DNA of 64,000 nucleotides, taken from assembly GCA_964371025.1 (NCBI GenBank), contig CAYJKH010000004.1, positions 82,723 to 146,722 on the forward strand. The letters are read 5' to 3'. The position numbers and the translations under genes are program-made. The notes under the pieces are model-generated. The model had not been told where the DNA came from. It ran no database searches and was given only the letters and a program-made list of their open reading frames with translations. This document shows, in pieces, positions 8,325-15,594 of this stretch. This DNA is from CAYJDP01 sp964371025. Lineage in GTDB: Bacteria; Bacillota_I; Bacilli_A; RF39; UBA660. The stretch's first letter is position 1. Each line of letters opens with the position of its first letter.

Positions 8325-8905
8325 GAAAATTCACAACCACAGTAGGTTTGTCTATACAAATTTAATTCCCTAGATTTAGCAATACTATTTATATAACCAT
8401 TACTCTTTTTAAAATCAGCATATAAAAATTTCACATTATATTCATTATTAAGGATTTCTCCAATCTCGTTTATCCACTTACTATTTTTTCTAGGACTTAT
8501 TGATAAAACGGTTGAAAAATAGTCATAATTATTATCTTTTGCATACTTAACAGTATTTTCTAATCGTAACTTATAACATAAATAACATCTCTTACCACCT
8601 TCATTATGAGTCTCATATCCTTTTACTTCATTATAAAATTCATTTGAATTATAGTTTGCTTTTATTAAATTAACTTTAAACTTATAATTACTTTTTTTTA
8701 AGATTTTCTCTAGTTCATTTAGTCTAATATCATATTCTTCTTTATCCGTTATATTAGGATTATAATAAAATATAGTAACTTTGAAATGATTTGCTACAAT
8801 ATCTAAAACAGTTGTTGAACATGGTGCACAACAAGCATGTAGTAATAGTGTTTTACCATAACTATCATCATTAATTTGTTCATTCATTATTTTTTCATAA
8901 TTCAT
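8312..8905 (-). CDS. queH: Epoxyqueuosine reductase QueH
   Basis: Last step of queuosine tRNA modification: reduces epoxyqueuosine to queuosine. The QueH (DUF208) cysteine pattern is visible: HACCAPC (Cys25, Cys26, Cys29), then KRCYLCYKLR, then YCGCEFS near the end, which supply iron-sulfur and iron ligands. The ATG at 8905 has an AGAGG site and gives 197 residues; a TTG-initiated extension to 8926 has no support. The ribosome site overlaps the stop of the upstream deaminase gene, so the two are co-translated. No other queuosine gene is in the window, so the cell may salvage precursor. Confidence 0.92.
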   Translation of the reverse strand: MNYEKIMNEQINDDSYGKTLLLHACCAPCSTTVLDIVANHFKVTIFYYNPNITDKEEYDIRLNELEKILKKSNYKFKVNLIKANYNSNEFYNEVKGYETHNEGGKRCYLCYKLRLENTVKYAKDNNYDYFSTVLSISPRKNSKWINEIGEILNNEYNVKFLYADFKKSNGYINSIAKSRELNLYRQTYCGCEFSKRT

Positions 8906-8915
8906 ATATACCTCT

Positions 8916-9425
8916 TTATTTAACAATTGCCTCGATATCTGGTTCTAATGAAATAGATATTTTTTTAGAAATTGGTTCTAGTTTAGTTATTTTAATATTA
9001 CATTTTTCTAGTAATTTTTTACTTACAATATTATTATCTGATTTACTATATTTATCTGATAAGTAAATAACTTCCTTTATACCAGATTGAATAATAGCTT
9101 TAGCACATTCGTTACAAGGGAATAAATCAACATAAATCCTTGCATTTTTTAAATCTTCTCTTGCTCCAGCATAATTTAAAATAGCATTTAATTCCGCATG
9201 ACAAACATAAGCATACTTCGTATCTACAAAATCACCTTCTCTTCCCCATGGAAATTCATTATCATTAAAACCATTAGGAGTTCCATTATAACCAACTGAT
9301 AAAATTCTATTTTCTTTGTTTACAATACATGCTCCAACTTTTGTGCTAGGATCTTTACTACGACAGGCACTAAGTTTTGCAATTGCCATAAAATATTCAT
9401 CCCAAGATATATTATTTTTTTTCAT
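8916..9425 (-). CDS. dCMP deaminase-family zinc enzyme (ComEB-like)
   Basis: Cytidine/deoxycytidylate deaminase fold. Zinc ligands and the catalytic glutamate are His76-Ala-Glu78 and Cys104/Cys107 in PCNECAK. The N-terminal WDEYFMAIAKLSACRS and the TKVGACIV stretch match dCMP deaminases such as ComEB. It would convert dCMP to dUMP for dTTP supply and thus link to tmk. An AGAGG site precedes the ATG. It is first in a two-gene operon with queH. Confidence 0.9.
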   Translation of the reverse strand: MKKNNISWDEYFMAIAKLSACRSKDPSTKVGACIVNKENRILSVGYNGTPNGFNDNEFPWGREGDFVDTKYAYVCHAELNAILNYAGAREDLKNARIYVDLFPCNECAKAIIQSGIKEVIYLSDKYSKSDNNIVSKKLLEKCNIKITKLEPISKKISISLEPDIEAIVK

Positions 9426-9526
9426 ATAAACCTCTTTTCTTTCATAAATATTTTATCATATAAATTTATAAAAAACATAAATTTATTAATAATATATGAT
9501 ATAATGATAATAATTGAGAGGTTTTT

Positions 9527-10237
9527 ATGTATTTATTTTTTTCTTATATATTTTTATTATATTTTATATATTCTGTATTAGGATATGTTATTGAAGTTCT
9601 TCATTTACTATATGACAAAAAGAAATTTATTTATAGTAGAGGATTTCTACTAGGGCCATATATTCCAATATTTGGAATTGGAGCTTTACTTATTACTTCT
9701 ATTCTTAGTAAATATAGTAATGATTTATTTACAGTGTTTATAATGAGTATTGCTTTATGCGGAATCTTAGAGTATCTTACTAGTTATTTTATGGAAAAAA
9801 TATTTGGTCTTAGATGGTGGGATTACTCAACTCACAAATATAACCTTAATGGTAGAATTTCTTTATCAGTATTAATTGGTTTTGGACTTGCTGGAGTTAT
9901 TTTAGTAAGCTTTATTAATCCTTTTGTTTATAGTTATATTCATAGTATCGATCCTTTAATTATAATGATTATAGCATCAATTTTAGCTATTTTATTTTTA
10001 ATAGATTTTGCAATTTGTACTTATGCAACATTTTTATTGAAGGAAAAAATTGAATCCAATGTTATTACTGATAATACTAGTGAAATTAAAGATTGTCTTA
10101 AAAAACTTCTAACTGAATCTAATATATTATACAAACATATTCTTAGAGCATTCCCAAATATTATTAGTATTAATATTAATAAATTAGCAAAATTAAATAG
10201 ACTTAGATTACCTAAAATAAAAAAAACTAGTAAATAG
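9527..10237 (+). CDS. CmpB-like putative ABC transporter permease (PF06541 type) membrane protein
   Basis: Integral membrane protein with about five or six hydrophobic helices in its first 165 residues, then a basic cytoplasmic tail. The segment YSVLGYVIEVLH, the RGFLLGPYIPIFG motif and NLNGRISLSVLIGFG are typical of the CmpB/DUF1113 family. That family is called ABC permease-like, but its function is not established. Start by ATG after GAGAGG, with TATAAT about 20 bases upstream. Single gene, convergent with the Smr gene. Confidence 0.75.
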   Translation: MYLFFSYIFLLYFIYSVLGYVIEVLHLLYDKKKFIYSRGFLLGPYIPIFGIGALLITSILSKYSNDLFTVFIMSIALCGILEYLTSYFMEKIFGLRWWDYSTHKYNLNGRISLSVLIGFGLAGVILVSFINPFVYSYIHSIDPLIIMIIASILAILFLIDFAICTYATFLLKEKIESNVITDNTSEIKDCLKKLLTESNILYKHILRAFPNIISININKLAKLNRLRLPKIKKTSK

Positions 10238-10242
10238 TTTTT

Positions 10243-10494
10243 TTATTTTATTATAAATATTGTCATACCTGTATTAAAGTTATCAATTTTATAACTTAAG
10301 ATATTTTTATTTTCTTTTAAGGTTTGTTGAGTTGCTTTTTTCAAAATCCCCTCTCCTTCACCGTGTACTATTATTCCTTGTTTTTCTTTTAAGATAATAC
10401 AGTCGTTAATAAAAGCATTTATTAATACTCTTGAACTATCTCTTGTTTCTCCATGTATATCAAGACTTGGAAAACTATTATAAAAATTTATCAT
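10243..10494 (-). CDS. Stand-alone Smr-domain protein
   Basis: At 83 residues it is essentially only an Smr domain, the nuclease-like module found at the C-terminus of MutS2. It shows the LDIHGETRD motif near the N-terminus and IVHGEGEGILKKA in place of the usual HGxGxGxLR. The start overlaps the end of the lipoprotein gene by 4 bp and has AAAGGAG. Small free Smr proteins are common; the substrate is not known. It is the last gene of the metal-uptake operon, probably by read-through rather than function. Confidence 0.85.
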   Translation of the reverse strand: MINFYNSFPSLDIHGETRDSSRVLINAFINDCIILKEKQGIIVHGEGEGILKKATQQTLKENKNILSYKIDNFNTGMTIFIIK

Positions 10495-10985
10495 TTATTC
10501 TCCTTTGTAGTATAAACAGCATCTTTTATTCTATATGAGTATACCATACCATCTTCTTCATATATTTCAAATTCTCCATAAATAGTTGTATTAGTATCTA
10601 GTGGTGGATAATCAAGTCCATCTTTAAGAATGAATTCTAATCCTTGAGCACAACATGCTGTTGCATCAGTAATAATAATTACATGAATATCTTCAACTCC
10701 CGTATTGTAAGTAGAATATCTTCCTTCTAATTTAATCGTTTTTCCAACAGCGCTTTTTGGATCATTTACAATGTCATAAACTTCTCCAAAAACCATTGTA
10801 CTACTTAGAGTAGTTAGATTTATATCTATATCATCCTCAGATATATTGACATTGTATTTTTCTTGAAAATCATTTTCAATCGGAGCTTCTACACCTTCTG
10901 GAACAATTGTTTTTATATCATTATTAGTACTAACAGTGCATCCAGTTAATAAAAATAATATTAATAATATATTAAGTATTTTCAT
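10491..10985 (-). CDS. Lipoprotein with a CCAQG motif
   Basis: The signal peptide ends in the lipobox LLTGC (Cys16), so the protein is anchored outside the cell. The mature part contains GKTIKLEGRY and a TACCAQGLEF motif, which resemble the C-terminal domain of YcgQ/TIGR03943-type proteins found with metal or permease genes. The adjacent cysteines could bind metal. It follows the zinc-type permease by 3 bp, so a role in metal handling outside the membrane is a reasonable inference. Exact function unknown. Confidence 0.7.
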   Translation of the reverse strand: MKILNILLILFLLTGCTVSTNNDIKTIVPEGVEAPIENDFQEKYNVNISEDDIDINLTTLSSTMVFGEVYDIVNDPKSAVGKTIKLEGRYSTYNTGVEDIHVIIITDATACCAQGLEFILKDGLDYPPLDTNTTIYGEFEIYEEDGMVYSYRIKDAVYTTKENK

Positions 10986-10988
10986 TGA

Positions 10989-11825
10989 TTATCTCCTTTT
11001 AATAAACCCTAGTATAAAAAATAATATAAATACAATAATATTAATAGCTACTATTGTAGACCCTACTGGTGTTCCTACTAGGATTGCTGTGATTATTCCA
11101 ATTAATGTTGCTAATACTCCTACAACAGCAGAAGTTATTACAGTGCCTTTATATGATTTATTTATACTTAAGGCTGATAGTGCTGGGAATATTATTAGAG
11201 CAGATATTAGTAGTGTTCCGACTAAGTTCATAGCCAGAACTACAATAACTGCAATCATTACTGCTAATAATAAATTATAATTATTAGTTTTAGTTCCAAT
11301 TACTTTAGAAAAATCCTCATCAAATGTTGTTGCAAATATTTTATTAAAAAATATTATAAATAAACTAATTACAATAATTGATAAAATAATACAAGTAATA
11401 ACTTCTATACTTGATAAAGTAAGAATTGAGGTTGAACCAAATAATGTTACACATACATCTCCAGCTAAATTAGTAGATACTGGAAATATATTCATCAATA
11501 AATATCCAATTGCCATAAATGATACAGATATCATAGCAATAACGGCGTCTCCATTAATTTTTTTATTATTACCTGTTCTAAGAATAAAAATTGCTGCAAT
11601 TATAGTAATTATTAAAGTAATAATCATATTGTCGATAAATCCTATTAACATAGCCATTACTAAAGCCCCAAAGGCAACATGAGACAGTCCATCTCCAATA
11701 AAAGAATATCTTCTTAAAACAAGAGTTACTCCTAAAAGTGATGCACAAAGCGCAATTAAAACTCCTACAATTAAAGCATACGCTACAAAAGGATAAGTTA
11801 AATATTCAAATAATTTATCTATCAT
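10989..11825 (-). CDS. znuB: Zinc/manganese-type ABC transporter permease (ZnuB-like)
   Basis: ABC-3 family permease of about 278 residues with seven to nine hydrophobic helices. The conserved segment ALCASLLGVTLVLRRYSFIGDGLSHVAFG is near the N-terminus (cited from its ends: ALCASLLG to SHVAFG). The start is the ATG at 11825 with AGGAGG six bases before it. The longer 314-residue reading would start deep inside the ATPase gene with no ribosome site. It overlaps the ATPase stop by 11 bp. The substrate is inferred from the histidine-rich binding protein of the same operon. Confidence 0.9.
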   Translation of the reverse strand: MIDKLFEYLTYPFVAYALIVGVLIALCASLLGVTLVLRRYSFIGDGLSHVAFGALVMAMLIGFIDNMIITLIITIIAAIFILRTGNNKKINGDAVIAMISVSFMAIGYLLMNIFPVSTNLAGDVCVTLFGSTSILTLSSIEVITCIILSIIVISLFIIFFNKIFATTFDEDFSKVIGTKTNNYNLLLAVMIAVIVVLAMNLVGTLLISALIIFPALSALSINKSYKGTVITSAVVGVLATLIGIITAILVGTPVGSTIVAINIIVFILFFILGFIKRR

Positions 11826-12513
11826 ATTTTTCCTCCTGTAACAATTTATAAGCTTTATATTTATTACTTTTAAGATATTTTTCTTTACATAAACACATTG
11901 AATCATCTCCAACATGTAGGATATGAGTAGCATACTTTATTGCATTATCAATATCGTGAGAAATCATAATAATAGTTTTTCCTTCTTTATGTAATTTTTC
12001 TAATATATTATACATTCCAACTTTAGCAGATGGATCTAAAGCATTAATCGGCTCATCTAAGACTAATATATTATCATTTAAACATAATGCACGAGCCAGT
12101 AATACTTTTTGTTTTTCACCGCCACTTAAATCTTTAAATTGTTTATTTACTAGTTTTGAAATATTTAGTTTCTTTAAAATTTCAATAACTTTTTCTTTTT
12201 CAGATTTTTTATAAAACAATTTAAAATTACCACTACTTTGAAACCCAGTTAATACTACTTCCATAACAGTAGCAGGAAAATTTTGTCCAATATTATTTTG
12301 TTGAGGAAGATATCCTATTTTTAGATTATTAGTCTTAATTTCTCCACTAAGGGGCTTTAATAGTCCAATAATTGTTTTAATCAAAGTAGATTTACCACTT
12401 CCATTTTCTCCTAAAATAACTAAAAACTCATTATCATTAATAGTTAAATTAATGTTTTTTAAAATTACTTTATCATATCCAACGCTTAAATTTTCACATA
12501 CAATCTTTTCCAT
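11815..12513 (-). CDS. znuC: ABC transporter ATPase (ZnuC-like)
   Basis: Walker A GENGSGKST is near residue 34, the signature LSGGEKQKVLLARAL near 136, and Walker B ILVLDEPINALD near 155, followed by MISHD. A full-size metal-type ABC ATPase of about 232 residues. The ATG at 12513 lies one base after the znuA stop codon (TAATATG arrangement), indicating coupling. A GTG at 12525 would give four extra residues but lacks its own ribosome site. Confidence 0.92.
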   Translation of the reverse strand: MEKIVCENLSVGYDKVILKNINLTINDNEFLVILGENGSGKSTLIKTIIGLLKPLSGEIKTNNLKIGYLPQQNNIGQNFPATVMEVVLTGFQSSGNFKLFYKKSEKEKVIEILKKLNISKLVNKQFKDLSGGEKQKVLLARALCLNDNILVLDEPINALDPSAKVGMYNILEKLHKEGKTIIMISHDIDNAIKYATHILHVGDDSMCLCKEKYLKSNKYKAYKLLQEEKYDR

Positions 12514-12514
12514 A

Positions 12515-13477
12515 TTAATTACCACTTAAAGCTTTCTTAATAACTTCTAAATTATCTTCCATAACTGATAAATAACTAGTATTTTTTAAGTCGCTTTCTT
12601 TTATACTTTGTAAAGAATTTAAAGTTAATATCTGAACTTTTTCTTTAGCAGCATTATTTATCGCTTCTGGAATATTGTGATTGCGATCTGTTAAATCAAT
12701 AATATATGAAATTCCATTATTTATTTCATCACTTAATTCTTTAATAACCTCAAAACTTGCTTCACTTTCTGTAGAACATCCACTTAAAGCGCTATGAACT
12801 TTTATATCATAATCATTTGTTAAATAAACAAAAGGGAATCTATCGCCAAAAAGTAAAGTATCTTCCCTACTTTCACTAATTGTTTTAGCATACTCTTCTT
12901 CTAATTCTTTAATTTTATTTATATATAAATCACGATTTTCTTCATATAATTTACTATTAGCTTCATCTATTTTAATTATACTATTTGTTATATCATTAAC
13001 AAATATTTCAGCATTCATTAAAGATAGCCAAACATGTTCATCATAATGTCCAATATCATTAGAATGTTCATGCTCATCATGATTTTCTTCTTCGTGGTGT
13101 TCGTGCTCTTCAATGATTGCTTTATCTCCTAAAATAGATAATAAATTAACTACTTCGATATCTTTATTTTTACTTGTTTCTAAAACATCATAAACCCATT
13201 CTTCACTTTCACCACCAACATAAACAAATAAATCAGCATTATTAATAGCTACTATATCTTCTGTTGTTGCTTGATAGCTATGAAAATCAATTCCAGTATC
13301 TCCAAGAAGGGTTATTTCAATATTATCACTACCATTAGTTATTTCATTTATCCAATCATATGTTGGATATATCGTTGTTACAATACTTAGTTTATCATTA
13401 TTTTCCTTATCATTAGAACATCCTGTTACTAATATTATTAAACAGATAATTGATAACATATTTATTATTTTTTTCAT
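12515..13477 (-). CDS. znuA: Zinc-type ABC substrate-binding lipoprotein (ZnuA-like)
   Basis: Cluster A-I metal-binding protein with lipobox LVTGC (Cys20). A histidine/acid-rich loop (about residues 125-148, containing HEHHEEENHDEHEH) is typical of zinc binders. His66 (HSYQ) and His148 (DEHVWLS) are the usual metal ligands. The ATG at 13477 follows GGAGA; a reading to 13573 adds 32 residues that do not look like a signal peptide. First gene of znuA-znuC-znuB-lipoprotein-Smr. A 29-bp inverted repeat lies just upstream. Confidence 0.92.
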   Translation of the reverse strand: MKKIINMLSIICLIILVTGCSNDKENNDKLSIVTTIYPTYDWINEITNGSDNIEITLLGDTGIDFHSYQATTEDIVAINNADLFVYVGGESEEWVYDVLETSKNKDIEVVNLLSILGDKAIIEEHEHHEEENHDEHEHSNDIGHYDEHVWLSLMNAEIFVNDITNSIIKIDEANSKLYEENRDLYINKIKELEEEYAKTISESREDTLLFGDRFPFVYLTNDYDIKVHSALSGCSTESEASFEVIKELSDEINNGISYIIDLTDRNHNIPEAINNAAKEKVQILTLNSLQSIKESDLKNTSYLSVMEDNLEVIKKALSGN

Positions 13478-13495
13478 ATTTTTCTCCATTCTTTT

Positions 13496-13524
13496 ATAAT
13501 TTATTATATCATATAATAATTTAT
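13496..13524. promoter_or_regulatory. 29-bp inverted repeat in the znuA upstream region
   Basis: Two 14-bp arms (13496-13509 and 13511-13524) around a single C match in 13 of 14 positions. The element is in the 43-bp gap before znuA and touches the stop of the upstream gene. It could be an operator. The half-sites do not match Zur (TCGTAAT) or PerR phasing, and it has no T run for a terminator. The pure AT content lowers confidence. Confidence 0.35.
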
Positions 13525-15479
13525 ATAGATTTATTTTTTTGATCCTGATACTTAACTCTAATATATTCAACATTATAAATTTTTTTAGATTTTTCTATAT
13601 TAGAATCGTATTGAGATGCTACATAATCTTTATCAAGTGCAAAAATATAAAGATCTTCCTTTTCCTCTTTATATTTATTAGTAATTACTAAACAAATCCC
13701 TAACTCTAATTTTTCAGCAGTTTTCAAATGATTTTTTTTCACTTTATCATAACATAATATAAATCGTGGTTTTGGTTTAACTAATTCATTAGAATCGTTA
13801 CAATAATCAATAGTATCAAATATAATTTCATTATATGAACTCCCGCTCCTAATTATATTTTTAGGATTCATAATTTTATTTGGTTTATCCGTAAAACTAG
13901 CACCTTGTTTGTATGATGAAAATGAATCAACTGGATAAGCATGACTAAGTCTTTTCATATTAAAATCAGTATACACCAATGTATACATATCTTGAGGATC
14001 ATGGTAAGTAGTTAATTTTTCATTTCCAATGTAACTAAAGCAGCCACTTTTTCTTTCAGCCTCTATTAATTTTTCATTTCCAGGGCTCGATGTATGTGTA
14101 GTAGTTGATTTAACTAAGGCTCTAAACGGTTTACCATCTAAAACTAAAAAATCTAATCCTGTTTGAGCAGATAATTCCAAATTTTTGTATTCGAGAATAT
14201 TCGTATCATTAATCATTTCGTGTTTCATTTTATGATAAGCGTTATTTTTAGCCCCTCTAACATTATCATAAAATTTTTCAATTTGTTCTTCCTTATTCAA
14301 CTCTTCATGTAAATTAATTATTGTATTAAAATCATATAATTTTATATGATTAATTTTATTATACATATCTAAATCTTTTTTACTTATTATATCATCTGGT
14401 ATAGATAAATTATATGTTAGTAATTCATCAGTATCTCTTAAAACATTTGTTAAAGTATCCTCAAAATGATAATCAATAATCATTTCAGATAAAACCAATT
14501 TAGTATCTAATTGCAAATATTCTTTTATAGCATTTTCTCCTAGTTTTACTATTTGTAAAAGAGGTTCTACCAAATTATTAAACTCACCTTTTACTGTAAT
14601 CTCACTTTTATTAATTAAATATTCATTAAGCATTTCCCTATTAACCCCATAGTTATTTTCTTTTATAAATGAAAATAACTCAGAGTATAAAGAAAACATT
14701 TCATTTTCTTTATCTAAAGTAGTTATAAGTTTATTAACAAACTTTTTTCTTTCATTTTCAATGCCAGTAGCATCATTATTTACCATTAAATTATTAGCTG
14801 CATACCTATAAACTGATGAATTATAAGTGTGGGTAACTCTATTAATAACATCTTTATTATCTAACATAAATATAGGCAAAATATATGGGTCTTTTGCTAA
14901 ACTATTATAATCAAATTTTTGAATTACTGATAAGCTACTAGCATCAATCATATTATTTAATATATGGTCAATAGTTTCTTTTTTTAAAGAAAAGATTATA
15001 TTTGCAAGTTCTTGATTAGAAAATTCATTATTATCCAAAACATAAATTTGTGTTTCTGAAAGAACTTGTTTAATTATTTCTACTATATTTTCATTATTTG
15101 TAGCTTTTAGGTATTTATAGTAATTGTTAAAAGCACTAGCCTCTAAATTATAAAAATAATCACCTGTAATTTCACGATTATTAGCTATTAAATAGCAAAA
15201 ATTATCATTTAAGAACAAATCAAATAATCCCTCATTTTTTGAAGTTAACATTGCATTAATATAACTTACTAGAAAAGGAATATCTGTCATTTCATTGATA
15301 GTATCATTATTCATAAATGCTAGTATACTATCTTTATTAAATTCACAAAAAAATGAATTAAGGATATATTTATTATCCTTATCTAAAATAATGTCTCTTA
15401 CTTTTTTTTCTTTATAAAATATTTTCTTTTCTTCTACACTTAATTTTCTATCTATCTTTTTTAATTTTTCATAATTCAT
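13521..15479 (-). CDS. Large protein of unknown function (652 residues)
   Basis: I do not recognise it. It is a soluble, acidic/lysine-rich protein with no signal peptide or clear membrane segment. The first 430 residues are mostly helical in character with many Asn, Glu and Leu. The C-terminal 200 residues look like a distinct globular domain, with GLDFLVLDGKPFRALVKSTT, a Gly/Ser-rich AYPVDSFSSYKQGASF, SGSSYNEIIFD, and KPRFILCYDKVKKN followed by LGICLVIT. The ATG has a GAGGT site. It stands alone upstream of the zinc operon, 43 bp away. No catalytic motif can be assigned. Confidence 0.75.
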   Translation of the reverse strand: MNYEKLKKIDRKLSVEEKKIFYKEKKVRDIILDKDNKYILNSFFCEFNKDSILAFMNNDTINEMTDIPFLVSYINAMLTSKNEGLFDLFLNDNFCYLIANNREITGDYFYNLEASAFNNYYKYLKATNNENIVEIIKQVLSETQIYVLDNNEFSNQELANIIFSLKKETIDHILNNMIDASSLSVIQKFDYNSLAKDPYILPIFMLDNKDVINRVTHTYNSSVYRYAANNLMVNNDATGIENERKKFVNKLITTLDKENEMFSLYSELFSFIKENNYGVNREMLNEYLINKSEITVKGEFNNLVEPLLQIVKLGENAIKEYLQLDTKLVLSEMIIDYHFEDTLTNVLRDTDELLTYNLSIPDDIISKKDLDMYNKINHIKLYDFNTIINLHEELNKEEQIEKFYDNVRGAKNNAYHKMKHEMINDTNILEYKNLELSAQTGLDFLVLDGKPFRALVKSTTTHTSSPGNEKLIEAERKSGCFSYIGNEKLTTYHDPQDMYTLVYTDFNMKRLSHAYPVDSFSSYKQGASFTDKPNKIMNPKNIIRSGSSYNEIIFDTIDYCNDSNELVKPKPRFILCYDKVKKNHLKTAEKLELGICLVITNKYKEEKEDLYIFALDKDYVASQYDSNIEKSKKIYNVEYIRVKYQDQKNKSI

Positions 15480-15557
15480 ATACTTACCTCTAACATATAA
15501 ATTATATCATATCTCATCAATTATAAACTAGATTAAAATATTTATAAGTAAATCAAA

Positions 15558-15588
15558 AGACTAAAACTATTCCAAATAATTTTAGTCT
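15558..15588 (-). terminator. Terminator of ppdK
   Basis: The stem AGACTAAAA (15558-15566) pairs with TTTTAGTCT (15580-15588), with an imperfect inner extension, followed on the minus strand by TTTTGATTT. Confidence 0.75.
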
Positions 15589-15594
15589 ATATAT

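Noticed and set aside
10936..11280. A 114-codon plus-strand frame across znuB and the lipoprotein gene
   Set aside because: It is antisense to two clear genes with good motifs and has the low-complexity Ile/Asn/Thr composition of a shadow frame.
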